10,415 nt of DNA, from the NCBI GenBank assembly GCA_017161665.1, contig JADFCT010000103.1, forward strand, positions 1 through 10,415, read 5' to 3'. Origin of the DNA: Candidatus Sumerlaeota bacterium (GTDB taxonomy: Bacteria > Sumerlaeota > Sumerlaeia > JADFCT01). How positions within the stretch are numbered: position 1 is the stretch's first letter; each line of letters begins with the position of its first letter. A model generated the notes under the pieces. That model ran no database searches, was not told the DNA's origin, and saw only the letters and a program-made list of their open reading frames with translations. Made by a program: the position numbers and the translations under genes. Below, piece after piece: positions 1 through 6,009 of the stretch.

Positions 1-1293
1 TTATTGCGGAAAAACTGGATGGGGAAAGTGGATCGGGCCTCGTCGGGAAAACGGTTTCCTAAAGATCATCTGCACATTCCCAATGTAACCCGCCGCAAAG
101 CCACCCTCACAGTAGGCGAGATAAAATTCCCACATTCGGATAAAGGCTTCTGAAAAGCCAAGTTCCCGGACTTTTTCCTTTTGACTGAGAAAACGGTCTC
201 GCCATTCCCGGAGGGTGCGGCAGTAGTGGAGCGTGATATCCTCCAGGTCGAACAGGCGCATATCCGTCCGGTTCCCGACAGCCCGGCACATTTCGGATAT
301 GGACGGCAGACAGCTGCCCGGGAAGATATATTGTTTGATGAAATCCATGGAGCGGCGGTGTCGCGCGTAATGGGAGTCGCTCATCACGATCGCCTGGATG
401 CCTGCCAGGCCGTCCGGCTTCAGGAGTTTGTCAATGGTCTGGAAGTAGATGGGGATATTGGTGTGTCCAATCGCCTCGATCATCTCAATGGATACCAGCT
501 TGTCATACGTCCCCGTCAGGCGTCTGAAATCCTCAAAAAGAATCGTCACTTGTTCCGACAGGCCGGCGTCATGGACACGCTCGCGGGCCAACTCATATTG
601 TTCCCGGGATATGGTCGTGGTGGTCACGCGACAGCCATAGGTCTTGGCCGCATGGATGGCGAATCCGCCCCAGCCGGTCCCGATTTCAAGAATATGATCC
701 CGGGCGCGGATCTCCAGCTTTTGGCAAAGCCGGTCATATTTGGCAATCGAGGCCTCGGCCAGCGTCATGTCCGGCGTTTCAAAAATCCCGGAGGAGTACG
801 TCAGCGTTTCATCCAGAAACAGGCGGTAAAACGCGTTTCCCAGATCGTAATGAGCGGCAATATTCCGGCGGCTCCCTTGAAGCGTGTTGGGGCGCAGCAA
901 ATGATACATCCACTGGATGGGCAGGTTGAGCCAGGCCAGGCCACTTTCCATCTTCAGCACGGATTTCATGTTTAATGTCAAAATTTGAACGATGACCGCA
1001 GGATCGTTCGCCGTCCACCAGCCCGCCATATACGCCTCGGCAGCGCCAATACTCCCACCCAGTACGGCGGCCCCATAGAAGCGGGGAGTCTGTATGTTGA
1101 TTTGCCCCTGGAGGTGGGGGGGGGCGTCAGGATCCCCAAAATGGCTCACCGCTTCCCCTTCCGTGATCGTGAGGGAGCCATGTTCCAGGTCATTCAAAAT
1201 CCGGTGGAGGCGTCCCTTTGCCCAGGAATCCACCAGCCGGGGTTTCCCGGAAATCTCCGCAGCCACCTCTTTGGGAGCGATCCGGTTTCTCAT
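1..1293 (-). CDS. cfa: Cyclopropane-fatty-acyl-phospholipid synthase-like SAM methyltransferase
   Basis: This 430-residue protein of the Cfa/CmaA family (COG2230) should transfer a one-carbon unit from S-adenosylmethionine to a double bond in a membrane phospholipid acyl chain, acting at the inner face of the cytoplasmic membrane. The SAM-binding loop is LEIGTGWGGFA at 202-212 (Thr where many members have Cys). Other family marks are AAHYDLGN (146-153), LTYSSGIF (164-171), SIEMIEAIGH (268-277) and YIFPGSCLPS (322-331). The N-terminal domain (about 1-140) is the usual variable one. Length is normal for the long form. Against E. coli Cfa, as I align it from memory, the bicarbonate-pocket residues Cys139, His266 and Tyr317 become Ser168, Gln300 and Arg365, while Glu239 is kept (Glu273). 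It is the last gene of a three-gene operon. Its ATG overlaps the DUF1365 stop as ATGA, and an AAAGGA ribosome site lies 9 bases upstream. A run of nine C lies at codons 57-60. The family is certain; the exact product (cyclopropane, methyl or methylene chain) is not. Confidence 0.93.
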   Translation of the reverse strand: MRNRIAPKEVAAEISGKPRLVDSWAKGRLHRILNDLEHGSLTITEGEAVSHFGDPDAPPHLQGQINIQTPRFYGAAVLGGSIGAAEAYMAGWWTANDPAVIVQILTLNMKSVLKMESGLAWLNLPIQWMYHLLRPNTLQGSRRNIAAHYDLGNAFYRLFLDETLTYSSGIFETPDMTLAEASIAKYDRLCQKLEIRARDHILEIGTGWGGFAIHAAKTYGCRVTTTTISREQYELARERVHDAGLSEQVTILFEDFRRLTGTYDKLVSIEMIEAIGHTNIPIYFQTIDKLLKPDGLAGIQAIVMSDSHYARHRRSMDFIKQYIFPGSCLPSISEMCRAVGNRTDMRLFDLEDITLHYCRTLREWRDRFLSQKEKVRELGFSEAFIRMWEFYLAYCEGGFAAGYIGNVQMIFRKPFSRRGPIHFPHPVFPQ

Positions 1294-2069
1294 GCGTGCG
1301 TATCCTTTCCTGTGGACAGTGATTGGGGAGGGTGTGTGTGAAAATCAGCGCCCTTGATTTTCAAGCGCAAGGCCTGCCAGTAAATGGCGCCGACGACCTT
1401 CAGGGTCATGGGGGGAATGGAAGCCAGCACACGGGCCAGACTTTTTCCGGATATTTCCTGCCGTTTAACATGGAGATTCGCTTCAAAGAAAGGCGCGCCA
1501 GCCTGGGTATTGATCATACGCACGTGAAGAGAGGGACCGGGAGGACTCAGAAACCAGTCGTACTGTTGATCCATGTCAATAAAAGGTGAAACGTGAAAAT
1601 CCTTTTGAAAACGAAAATGCATTTCACGGGTCTCTTCGAGAGCCTCCGTCCGGCGCAACACATAGGCGTGTCGCTCCATCCACGGTGTATTGGTCACTTC
1701 CGCCATGATCGTTTCAACGCCATGCCCCCCCTGGTCATAACAATAATAAAAACTCACGGGATTGAAACAGTGCCCGAAATATCTCAGGTGCGTCAGCAAG
1801 CGAATCGGCCCGGCGGGACGGGTTCCCTGAATCGCCTCCACCTTGTTTCGGACAGCCGTGTCGAGAGGTATGGTCGGATCGCCATGATAATCCGATCGCC
1901 TGAAGGTCGCGAGATTGAATCGCTCCTGGGACCAAAACCACCGGTCGCTGAAAAGATCCGGGATCTCTTCCAGATCAAGATACATCATGGCGAGCCTATA
2001 GGAAAAGGCGTGGGTAATCGGCTGATAACGACGATGGTGGACACGCCCTTCATAGATGCAACTTTGCAT
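1290..2069 (-). CDS. DUF1365 family protein (COG3496)
   Basis: This 259-residue protein belongs to DUF1365, a family of unproven biochemical role that almost always sits between a COG2907 flavoprotein and a Cfa-like methyltransferase. Recognisable conserved blocks are the N-terminal CIYEGRVHHRR (4-14), RYFGHCFNPVSFYYC (96-110), EVTNTPWMERHAYVL (124-138), KDFHVSPFIDMDQQYDW (156-172) and the C-terminal IYWQALRLKIKGADFHTHP (229-247). The frame stays open to an ATG at 2105. I prefer the ATG at 2069 because the family normally begins with a short tail before CIYEGRV, and because this ATG overlaps the stop of the upstream gene as TAATG, typical of coupled translation. A GGAG lies only 2 bases before it, so re-initiation is more likely than an independent ribosome site. 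The 3' end overlaps the cfa start by four bases (ATGA). There is no signal peptide or clear membrane span. A role in fatty-acyl modification is inferred from neighbours only. Confidence 0.92.
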   Translation of the reverse strand: MQSCIYEGRVHHRRYQPITHAFSYRLAMMYLDLEEIPDLFSDRWFWSQERFNLATFRRSDYHGDPTIPLDTAVRNKVEAIQGTRPAGPIRLLTHLRYFGHCFNPVSFYYCYDQGGHGVETIMAEVTNTPWMERHAYVLRRTEALEETREMHFRFQKDFHVSPFIDMDQQYDWFLSPPGPSLHVRMINTQAGAPFFEANLHVKRQEISGKSLARVLASIPPMTLKVVGAIYWQALRLKIKGADFHTHPPQSLSTGKDTHA

Positions 2070-3316
2070 TACTCCAACTCCCTGCCGAAGCAACGGCATA
2101 CCCATAATGCGCTCTGGAGACCATCTTCATGAAAACCATATCGCCAATAGGCCCCGCAATAGGAGGTCCGATTTTGACCGTTAATCTCTTCCCAGCGTTT
2201 CTGCGCCTTTGCGCTCGAAGCGGAAAAAAGCGGGTGGGCGTACTCCGTGTCAAAAAGGACTTGTGACGGATCCAGTCGGTCATCGCCGTTGAGAGTTACA
2301 CAGAGCGTCGCCGGAGGGGTCAGATGTTGCAGCCGATTCATATTATAGGTCACAAGCACAGAACCGCTTTCTTCTTCGGGGACACGATAATTCCAACTGG
2401 CCCAGGCGCGCCGGGATTGAGGCATCAGTCGCGCATCTGTGTGCAGCGTCGTTCGATTTCTGGAATAGGGAATCGCGCCCAGAATGTCACGCTCCCGGTC
2501 GCTCATGTCATGAAGGATGCCTGGAACTTCATCACTGTGAACAGCCAGGACGACATGATCAAATTGTTCCGTGTGCCCCGTTCCGTCGCTGATGTCCACG
2601 TGGTCCGGATGACGCTGGATAGAGGTAACCGGAGTGGAAAGCCGAATACGCTCCCGAAAAGATGCGGTCAGGGCTTCCACATATTTCTGAGAACCTCCCG
2701 GAATCGTAAGCCATTGGGGCTGATCGCGCGCCTTCAGAATCCCGTGATTCGTCAGAAACTGAATGAAAAGCCGGGCGGATATCTTTCCAAAATTCCGGGG
2801 ATCCGCGGACCAGATCGCCGCGCCCATGGGGATGATGAAGTGATCAATGAACGTCCTCGAATAGTTGTGCTCCACAAGGTACTCCATCAAAGAGGTCTCA
2901 TAATCCTCTTCTTTCAGTACGTTCTCGGACTCACGCTTGAACCGGAAAATATCGGCGAACATACGGTAAAATGATGGCCGGAACAGATTGCGTCGCTGGG
3001 CGAAAATGGTGTTGAGCGAAGTGGCGCAGTACTCAATCCCCGTTCGCTCACAAGACATGCTGAAACTCATGGATGTGGGTTGATATTTCACATTGAGCCT
3101 ATCCAGCAGGCGGATCAGACCGGGATAGGTATTTGTGTTGAAAACCATAAAGCCCGTATCGACCGGATAAGACTGCCCCTCCACAACCGCTGGAACCGTG
3201 TGAGAGTGCCCCCCAATGTAATCATTGGCCTCATACAAAACAATGTCATGGTCTTTATCCAGAAGATACGCCACCGTCATGCCGGATATTCCGGAGCCAA
3301 CTATAGCGATTCGCAT
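2069..3316 (-). CDS. FAD-dependent oxidoreductase, amine-oxidase fold (COG2907)
   Basis: This 415-residue flavoprotein is of the NAD(P)/FAD-binding, amine-oxidase-like type that travels with cfa and DUF1365. The N-terminus carries the dinucleotide-binding loop GSGISG (7-12), an acidic residue at the end of the second strand (Glu29 in VLYEAND) and the GG motif IGGHSH (34-39). Further family blocks are YPVDTGFMVFNTNTYP (50-65), IIPMGAAIWSADP (161-173), LTIPGGSQKYVEAL (203-216), and near the C-terminus GAYWRYGFHEDGL (388-400), which closes the FAD site in this family. It is full length. The frame can be extended two codons to a TTG at 3322, but a GAGAGG ribosome site lies 8 bases before the ATG at 3316 and only 2 before the TTG, so the ATG is preferred. 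It is the first gene of the lipid operon and ends in TAATG with the DUF1365 start. The likely role is oxidation or desaturation of a modified acyl chain; the substrate is not shown by sequence. Confidence 0.92.
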   Translation of the reverse strand: MRIAIVGSGISGMTVAYLLDKDHDIVLYEANDYIGGHSHTVPAVVEGQSYPVDTGFMVFNTNTYPGLIRLLDRLNVKYQPTSMSFSMSCERTGIEYCATSLNTIFAQRRNLFRPSFYRMFADIFRFKRESENVLKEEDYETSLMEYLVEHNYSRTFIDHFIIPMGAAIWSADPRNFGKISARLFIQFLTNHGILKARDQPQWLTIPGGSQKYVEALTASFRERIRLSTPVTSIQRHPDHVDISDGTGHTEQFDHVVLAVHSDEVPGILHDMSDRERDILGAIPYSRNRTTLHTDARLMPQSRRAWASWNYRVPEEESGSVLVTYNMNRLQHLTPPATLCVTLNGDDRLDPSQVLFDTEYAHPLFSASSAKAQKRWEEINGQNRTSYCGAYWRYGFHEDGLQSALWVCRCFGRELE

Positions 3317-3324
3317 ATACAATG

Positions 3325-3330
3325 CCTCTC
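3325..3330 (-). promoter_or_regulatory. Ribosome binding site of the flavoprotein gene
   Basis: The minus strand reads GAGAGG, 8 bases before the ATG at 3316. This spacing favours that ATG over the in-frame TTG at 3322, which would leave only 2 bases. Confidence 0.65.
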
Positions 3331-3340
3331 ATCGTGGGGT

Positions 3341-3350
3341 GGTTCGAACC
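3341..3350. repeat. 10-bp perfect palindrome GGTTCGAACC in the lipid-operon leader
   Basis: A self-complementary decamer lies between the predicted transcription start (about 3377) and the flavoprotein ATG, 24 bases upstream of the start codon. It could be a protein site or a small leader structure. It also resembles a tRNA T-loop, but no tRNA can be folded around it. Confidence 0.5.
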
Positions 3351-3383
3351 GACCTCTCCTGCATCTATAAATCTACTGCTCGG

Positions 3384-3412
3384 ATCATAGAATCTGTTGT
3401 GAGAAATCTCAA
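3384..3412 (-). promoter_or_regulatory. Sigma-70-type promoter of the flavoprotein-DUF1365-cfa operon
   Basis: On the minus strand TTGAGA (3407-3412) is followed after exactly 17 bases by TATGAT (3384-3389). Each hexamer matches the housekeeping consensus at 5 of 6 positions. Transcription would start near 3377, giving a leader of about 60 bases before the ATG at 3316. There is no sign of the different -35/-10 pair expected for an ECF sigma factor, which controls the similar Rhodobacter cluster. Confidence 0.68.
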
Positions 3413-3589
3413 GAGTATTTCATGCCAAAAAAAGGACATTCCAAATGTGAAAATGACCTCTGCTGTCGGACTTCGGAGAATCTGTGGCCATTGACGCCAA
3501 AGCGTTGCCCACCCATGGCCCCAACGACTCGGACGCTGGGGGATCAAGATATATCGAACCGCCTCCCCAAGCGCTTTCTTCCCCCCAAG
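3413..3589. other. Intergenic stretch with no recognisable feature
   Basis: This lies upstream of the lipid-operon promoter. Short open frames exist on both strands (for example 3365-3595 minus and 3422-3610 plus), but they have no ribosome site, no recognisable domain and no family-like composition. The minus-strand frame would also overlap the promoter. I see no RNA gene or strong terminator here. Confidence 0.5.
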
Positions 3590-3635
3590 TTCCAAGAAAT
3601 GGCTATCTGAAATGACTTGGAATAGTTATCTGAAT
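3590..3635. repeat. Small inverted and direct repeats
   Basis: TTCCAAG (3590-3596) and CTTGGAA (3616-3622) form a 7-bp inverted repeat with a 19-base gap. Interleaved with it, GCTATCTGAAA (3602-3612) and GTTATCTGAAT (3625-3635) are direct repeats matching at 9 of 11 bases, 23 bases apart. The function is unknown; they could mark the edge of the GC-rich element that follows. Confidence 0.4.
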
Positions 3636-3659
3636 ACCTTCATGTCTCTCTTGAAAATT

Positions 3660-3990
3660 TGAATTCGCAGACGGATGGCCGTCGGCGCCGTCACGCTTTT
3701 TGCTCGCTGCGCGGCAAAAATCGCGCCGGCGCCTCAGTTTCTATTCACCTTACCCAGGGCTCCGCTCCCTATCGGTCGCTCCACCCTGGGCTTGTATATG
3801 TCGCCGCCTTCGGGGCTTGGCGGATGTTTGCCGCCTTGGACGCGGGCCTTATAGGGTATCGGCGCCGCGCCCCCGCGCCCCAGTGTGCTTTGCGTCGTCG
3901 CGCCTTGGCGTTTGAAAAAGAAGCCATCGCGCTGGGCCTCGACGCCATTTTCATCATTTGTTGTGTCCATTTTTATGGACATGGATGACT
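3660..3990. repeat. GC-rich intergenic element built of inverted repeats (candidate interspersed repeat)
   Basis: An approximately 330-bp block, much more GC-rich than its AT-rich flanks, with several stems in series. GACGG/CCGTC has loop ATGG (3670-3683). An imperfect long hairpin has GGCGCCG (3684-3690) paired with CGGCGCC (3727-3733) and an inner TTTTTGC (3697-3703) paired with GCAAAAA (3714-3720). CCCAGGG (3753-3759) pairs with CCCTGGG (3784-3790). GGCGG (3819-3823) can pair with CCGCC on either side (3804-3808 or 3831-3835). TGTCCAT-TTTT-ATGGACA forms a perfect stem-loop (3964-3981). All reading frames here look like low-complexity Arg/Ala/Pro-rich shadows with no domain. From memory, a CCCAGGG/CCCTGGG core next to short GC-rich stems recurs as an interspersed element in PVC-group genomes. 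No transposase or clear terminal repeats are present. Confidence 0.55.
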
Positions 3991-4022
3991 TTTTAAAAAT
4001 AAAGCCAATATCTAAATGCCTC

Positions 4023-4051
4023 TTGACACACGAAGATCCGCTATTCAGAAT
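4023..4051 (+). promoter_or_regulatory. Sigma-70-type promoter of the copper operon
   Basis: A perfect -35 box, TTGACA (4023-4028), is followed after 17 bases by CAGAAT (4046-4051), a 4-of-6 match to the -10 box. The start would be near 4058, leaving a leader of about 67 bases to the ATG at 4125. AT-rich DNA (3990-4018), including TTTTTAAAAA, lies just upstream and could act as an UP element. The weak -10 next to a perfect -35 suits a regulated promoter. The 17-base spacer argues against the stretched 19-20 base spacer of CueR/MerR-type promoters. Confidence 0.6.
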
Positions 4052-4059
4052 GCTTCGTG
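4029..4059. promoter_or_regulatory. Candidate operator, inverted repeat over the copper promoter
   Basis: CACGAAG (4029-4035) and CTTCGTG (4053-4059) are perfect 7-bp inverted repeats separated by 17 bases. The left arm directly abuts the -35 box and the right arm covers the expected transcription start. A bound repressor would therefore block RNA polymerase. It does not match the CueR or CopY boxes I know. The binding factor is not in this window. Confidence 0.45.
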
Positions 4060-4124
4060 GATGAAGGATGAATTGTCAGATATAAATTGCGCCAAAACCG
4101 AGATCTAAGCACGAGGTACTGAGC

Positions 4125-4592
4125 ATGATACGAACTTTTTTATACACGGCCTTGGTCGCGGGTGGCTTGTGGGGATGTTCGTCTGCGCGTGTGCCGGAAG
4201 TTCCAATCACGCATCCAGCCAATGTGGATGCTCCGCAGGCAGGCGCCGCAGCGCCTTCGGGTTTGTTGGAGCATCATCATACGGCGCCGGGTTCGGTCGA
4301 AGGCCGCAAACTGAACCGTGGCGGCGACTCCAATCGCTCAATGGATGGTTCCATGATGTCGGGGATGTCGGAGAATTCGATGAGTGGTATGGAGCAAGGG
4401 GAAATGGGCCAGGGCGATAGGATGGCATCTCCTGAAGACGAAGCCACTAGCGCTTACACCTGTACGATGCACCCCGAGGTCAAAGTCCCTCAGCAGGGGT
4501 ATTGCCCCCGCTGTGGCATGATGTTAATCCCCGTGAAACTCGAAAAAGGCGGGATGGAAGGAATGGATCATGGCCACCAGACGCCTCGGTAG
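4125..4592 (+). CDS. Met/His-rich lipoprotein with heavy-metal-binding domain
   Basis: A 155-residue exported protein likely to bind copper in the periplasm or at the outer membrane and pass it to its operon partners. The N-terminus is a lipoprotein signal: Arg3, hydrophobic FLYTALVAGGLWG, then Cys18. The lipobox LWGC is slightly unusual in having Trp at -2. A His cluster (50-52) and a Met-rich, disordered linker (about 73-100, eight Met) follow. Then comes a heavy-metal-binding domain with YTCTMHPEVK (111-120) and YCPRCGMMLIP (126-136), as found on many CusB-type adaptors and copper P-type ATPases; here it stands alone. The tail GMEGMDHGH adds more possible ligands. The ATG at 4125 has GAGGT 7 bases upstream. 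It is the first gene of the copper operon and overlaps the next by 23 bases. Metal identity is inferred from the Met-rich character and the downstream copper oxidase. Confidence 0.85.
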   Translation: MIRTFLYTALVAGGLWGCSSARVPEVPITHPANVDAPQAGAAAPSGLLEHHHTAPGSVEGRKLNRGGDSNRSMDGSMMSGMSENSMSGMEQGEMGQGDRMASPEDEATSAYTCTMHPEVKVPQQGYCPRCGMMLIPVKLEKGGMEGMDHGHQTPR

Positions 4593-6009
4593 ATTCTGCC
4601 CCCTATCGACACTGACGCTGGGAGTCCTCCTCCTGACCGGCTGCGTCTCACTGGAAAACGCTTTCAAACCGGTCGATGAGATGGTTGCTGAGCGCACCGG
4701 CGAACAGGTGGAGTGGTTGGGGATCACCGCTCAGCCCGATGAGGTCTCGCAGATCGTTACGGAGTTGCTGGAAGGAACGCTAGCCGCAGACGAAGCCGTG
4801 CGGATCGCCCTGCTAAACAACCGTGACTTACAGGCAAGATTTGCCGAACTGGGGATCAGCCGTGCCGAAGTATTGGAAGCGACGCTGCCAATCAATCCAC
4901 GACTCAGCGCAACCTGGATGCGCGCCGCGGGCGGGCCGAGCCTGTGGGAGGGCGAGCTGGTCTTTGGCGTCATCGATATGTTGATGATCCCCTTGCGGCG
5001 GAATGTTGCCCAGAACGAACTCGAACAGTCTCAGCTGGACATGACGGCGGCGGTCATCGACCTGATCGGCGAGACGCGGCGAGCCTGGTATGAATGCGTT
5101 GCGATGGAGCAGTTTCTGGAGTTGTGGCAATCGGTTTTGCTCGCGGCGGAGTCTTCCTATGAGATGTCCATTCGGCTTCGCGAGGCTGGAAACATCAGCG
5201 AGTGGGCGCTTGTCTCGGAGCGGGCGTTATATGAGGAAACAAAACTGAACGTTTCGGACGCGGAGACAGCGGTGGTCGCCGCGCGTGAGCGATTGAACCG
5301 GCTGATGGGGCTGTGGGGCCATGCGACGGACTGGCGCACTCCGCGCCGCCTTCCCGAAATCCCGGTCGAAGAAATCGACCTGAATAATATCGAGCGCCGT
5401 GCCGTGGAGCGCAGCCTGGACTTGGCCATGCTGTGGCAAGCCATCGAAGCGGCGGCGGGTCGCCGAGGGATCACGGCGGTGACCGGTTGGCTGCCCGAAC
5501 TGGAACTCGGAATCTGGGGGGAGCAGGAAAGAGACAGGGGCGAGACCAGCTGGATCACTGCTCCTGTGTTCTCATTTCCTGTGCCGATCTTCGATCAGGG
5601 GCGCTCCGAGCGGACCATCGCGGACATGGTGGTGCGACGCTGGTGGGATCTCTATACACAGCGCGGCGTGGAGGTTCGATCTTCGGCGCGCCTGCTGGGC
5701 CATCGACTGATGGCCACGCGCCAGCGGGCCATTTACAACAGGGATGTACTGGTACCGGTACGCGTGGCGGCCACTCAACATGCCCAACTGCATTACAACG
5801 CCATGTTCATCGGCGTCTTTCGCCTGCTCGATGAGAAACGATCGGAAATCAATGCGGGACGGCGTTACGTGGCCGCGCATCGCGACTACTGGCAGGCGCG
5901 CGCCAGTCTGGAGCAATTGCTCATGGGACGCATGGTGCAAGGGGCCATGAACGCCCCGGCGAACGGAGGGGGCGGCGCGATGGCTGCCGGTGACGGAGGT
6001 GGTCACTGA
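4570..6009 (+). CDS. TolC family outer-membrane efflux lipoprotein (CusC/NodT-like)
   Basis: A 479-residue outer-membrane factor forming a trimeric exit duct across the outer membrane and periplasm. The signal peptide ends in the lipobox LLTGC with Cys25, so the mature protein is lipid-anchored like CusC. The opening of the first OEP repeat is typical (LAADEAVRIALLNNRDLQARFAELGISRAEVLEA, given here as the 71-104 segment). Long helices run to about 250, and a second repeat follows at about 265-460. The C-terminus is a Gly-rich tail ending in His. The ATG at 4570 lies inside the end of the lipoprotein gene, with AAGGA 7 bases upstream, and the stop overlaps the next start as TGATG, so all three genes are probably translationally coupled. 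No inner-membrane RND pump or adaptor is encoded here. It may share a pump encoded elsewhere or serve a different export role. Copper or another metal as cargo is inferred from the neighbours. Confidence 0.9.
   Translation: MATRRLGRFCPLSTLTLGVLLLTGCVSLENAFKPVDEMVAERTGEQVEWLGITAQPDEVSQIVTELLEGTLAADEAVRIALLNNRDLQARFAELGISRAEVLEATLPINPRLSATWMRAAGGPSLWEGELVFGVIDMLMIPLRRNVAQNELEQSQLDMTAAVIDLIGETRRAWYECVAMEQFLELWQSVLLAAESSYEMSIRLREAGNISEWALVSERALYEETKLNVSDAETAVVAARERLNRLMGLWGHATDWRTPRRLPEIPVEEIDLNNIERRAVERSLDLAMLWQAIEAAAGRRGITAVTGWLPELELGIWGEQERDRGETSWITAPVFSFPVPIFDQGRSERTIADMVVRRWWDLYTQRGVEVRSSARLLGHRLMATRQRAIYNRDVLVPVRVAATQHAQLHYNAMFIGVFRLLDEKRSEINAGRRYVAAHRDYWQARASLEQLLMGRMVQGAMNAPANGGGGAMAAGDGGGH

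Noticed and set aside
2070..2105. Longer DUF1365 start at the ATG at 2105
   Set aside because: The extra 12 residues are not family-like, the region belongs to the end of the flavoprotein gene, and the ATG at 2069 forms a TAATG coupling junction.
3330..3405. Possible tRNA or tRNA remnant around GGTTCGAACC
   Set aside because: Only four of five T-stem pairs form, and no acceptor, D or anticodon arm can be built on either strand.
3365..3595. 76-codon open frame on the minus strand
   Set aside because: It overlaps the lipid-operon promoter, has no ribosome site and no recognisable domain.
3659..3988. 109-codon plus-strand frame and minus-strand frames (3734-3982) in the GC-rich block
   Set aside because: It needs a TTG start without a ribosome site. 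Composition follows the inverted repeats, and no domain is recognisable. Likely non-coding.
3660..3990. MITE or insertion sequence remnant
   Set aside because: No terminal inverted repeats, target duplication or transposase fragment could be seen; kept as an unclassified repeat.
4081..4087. TATAAAT as an alternative -10 box for the copper operon
   Set aside because: No acceptable -35 box lies 16-18 bases upstream, and TTGACA is far too distant.
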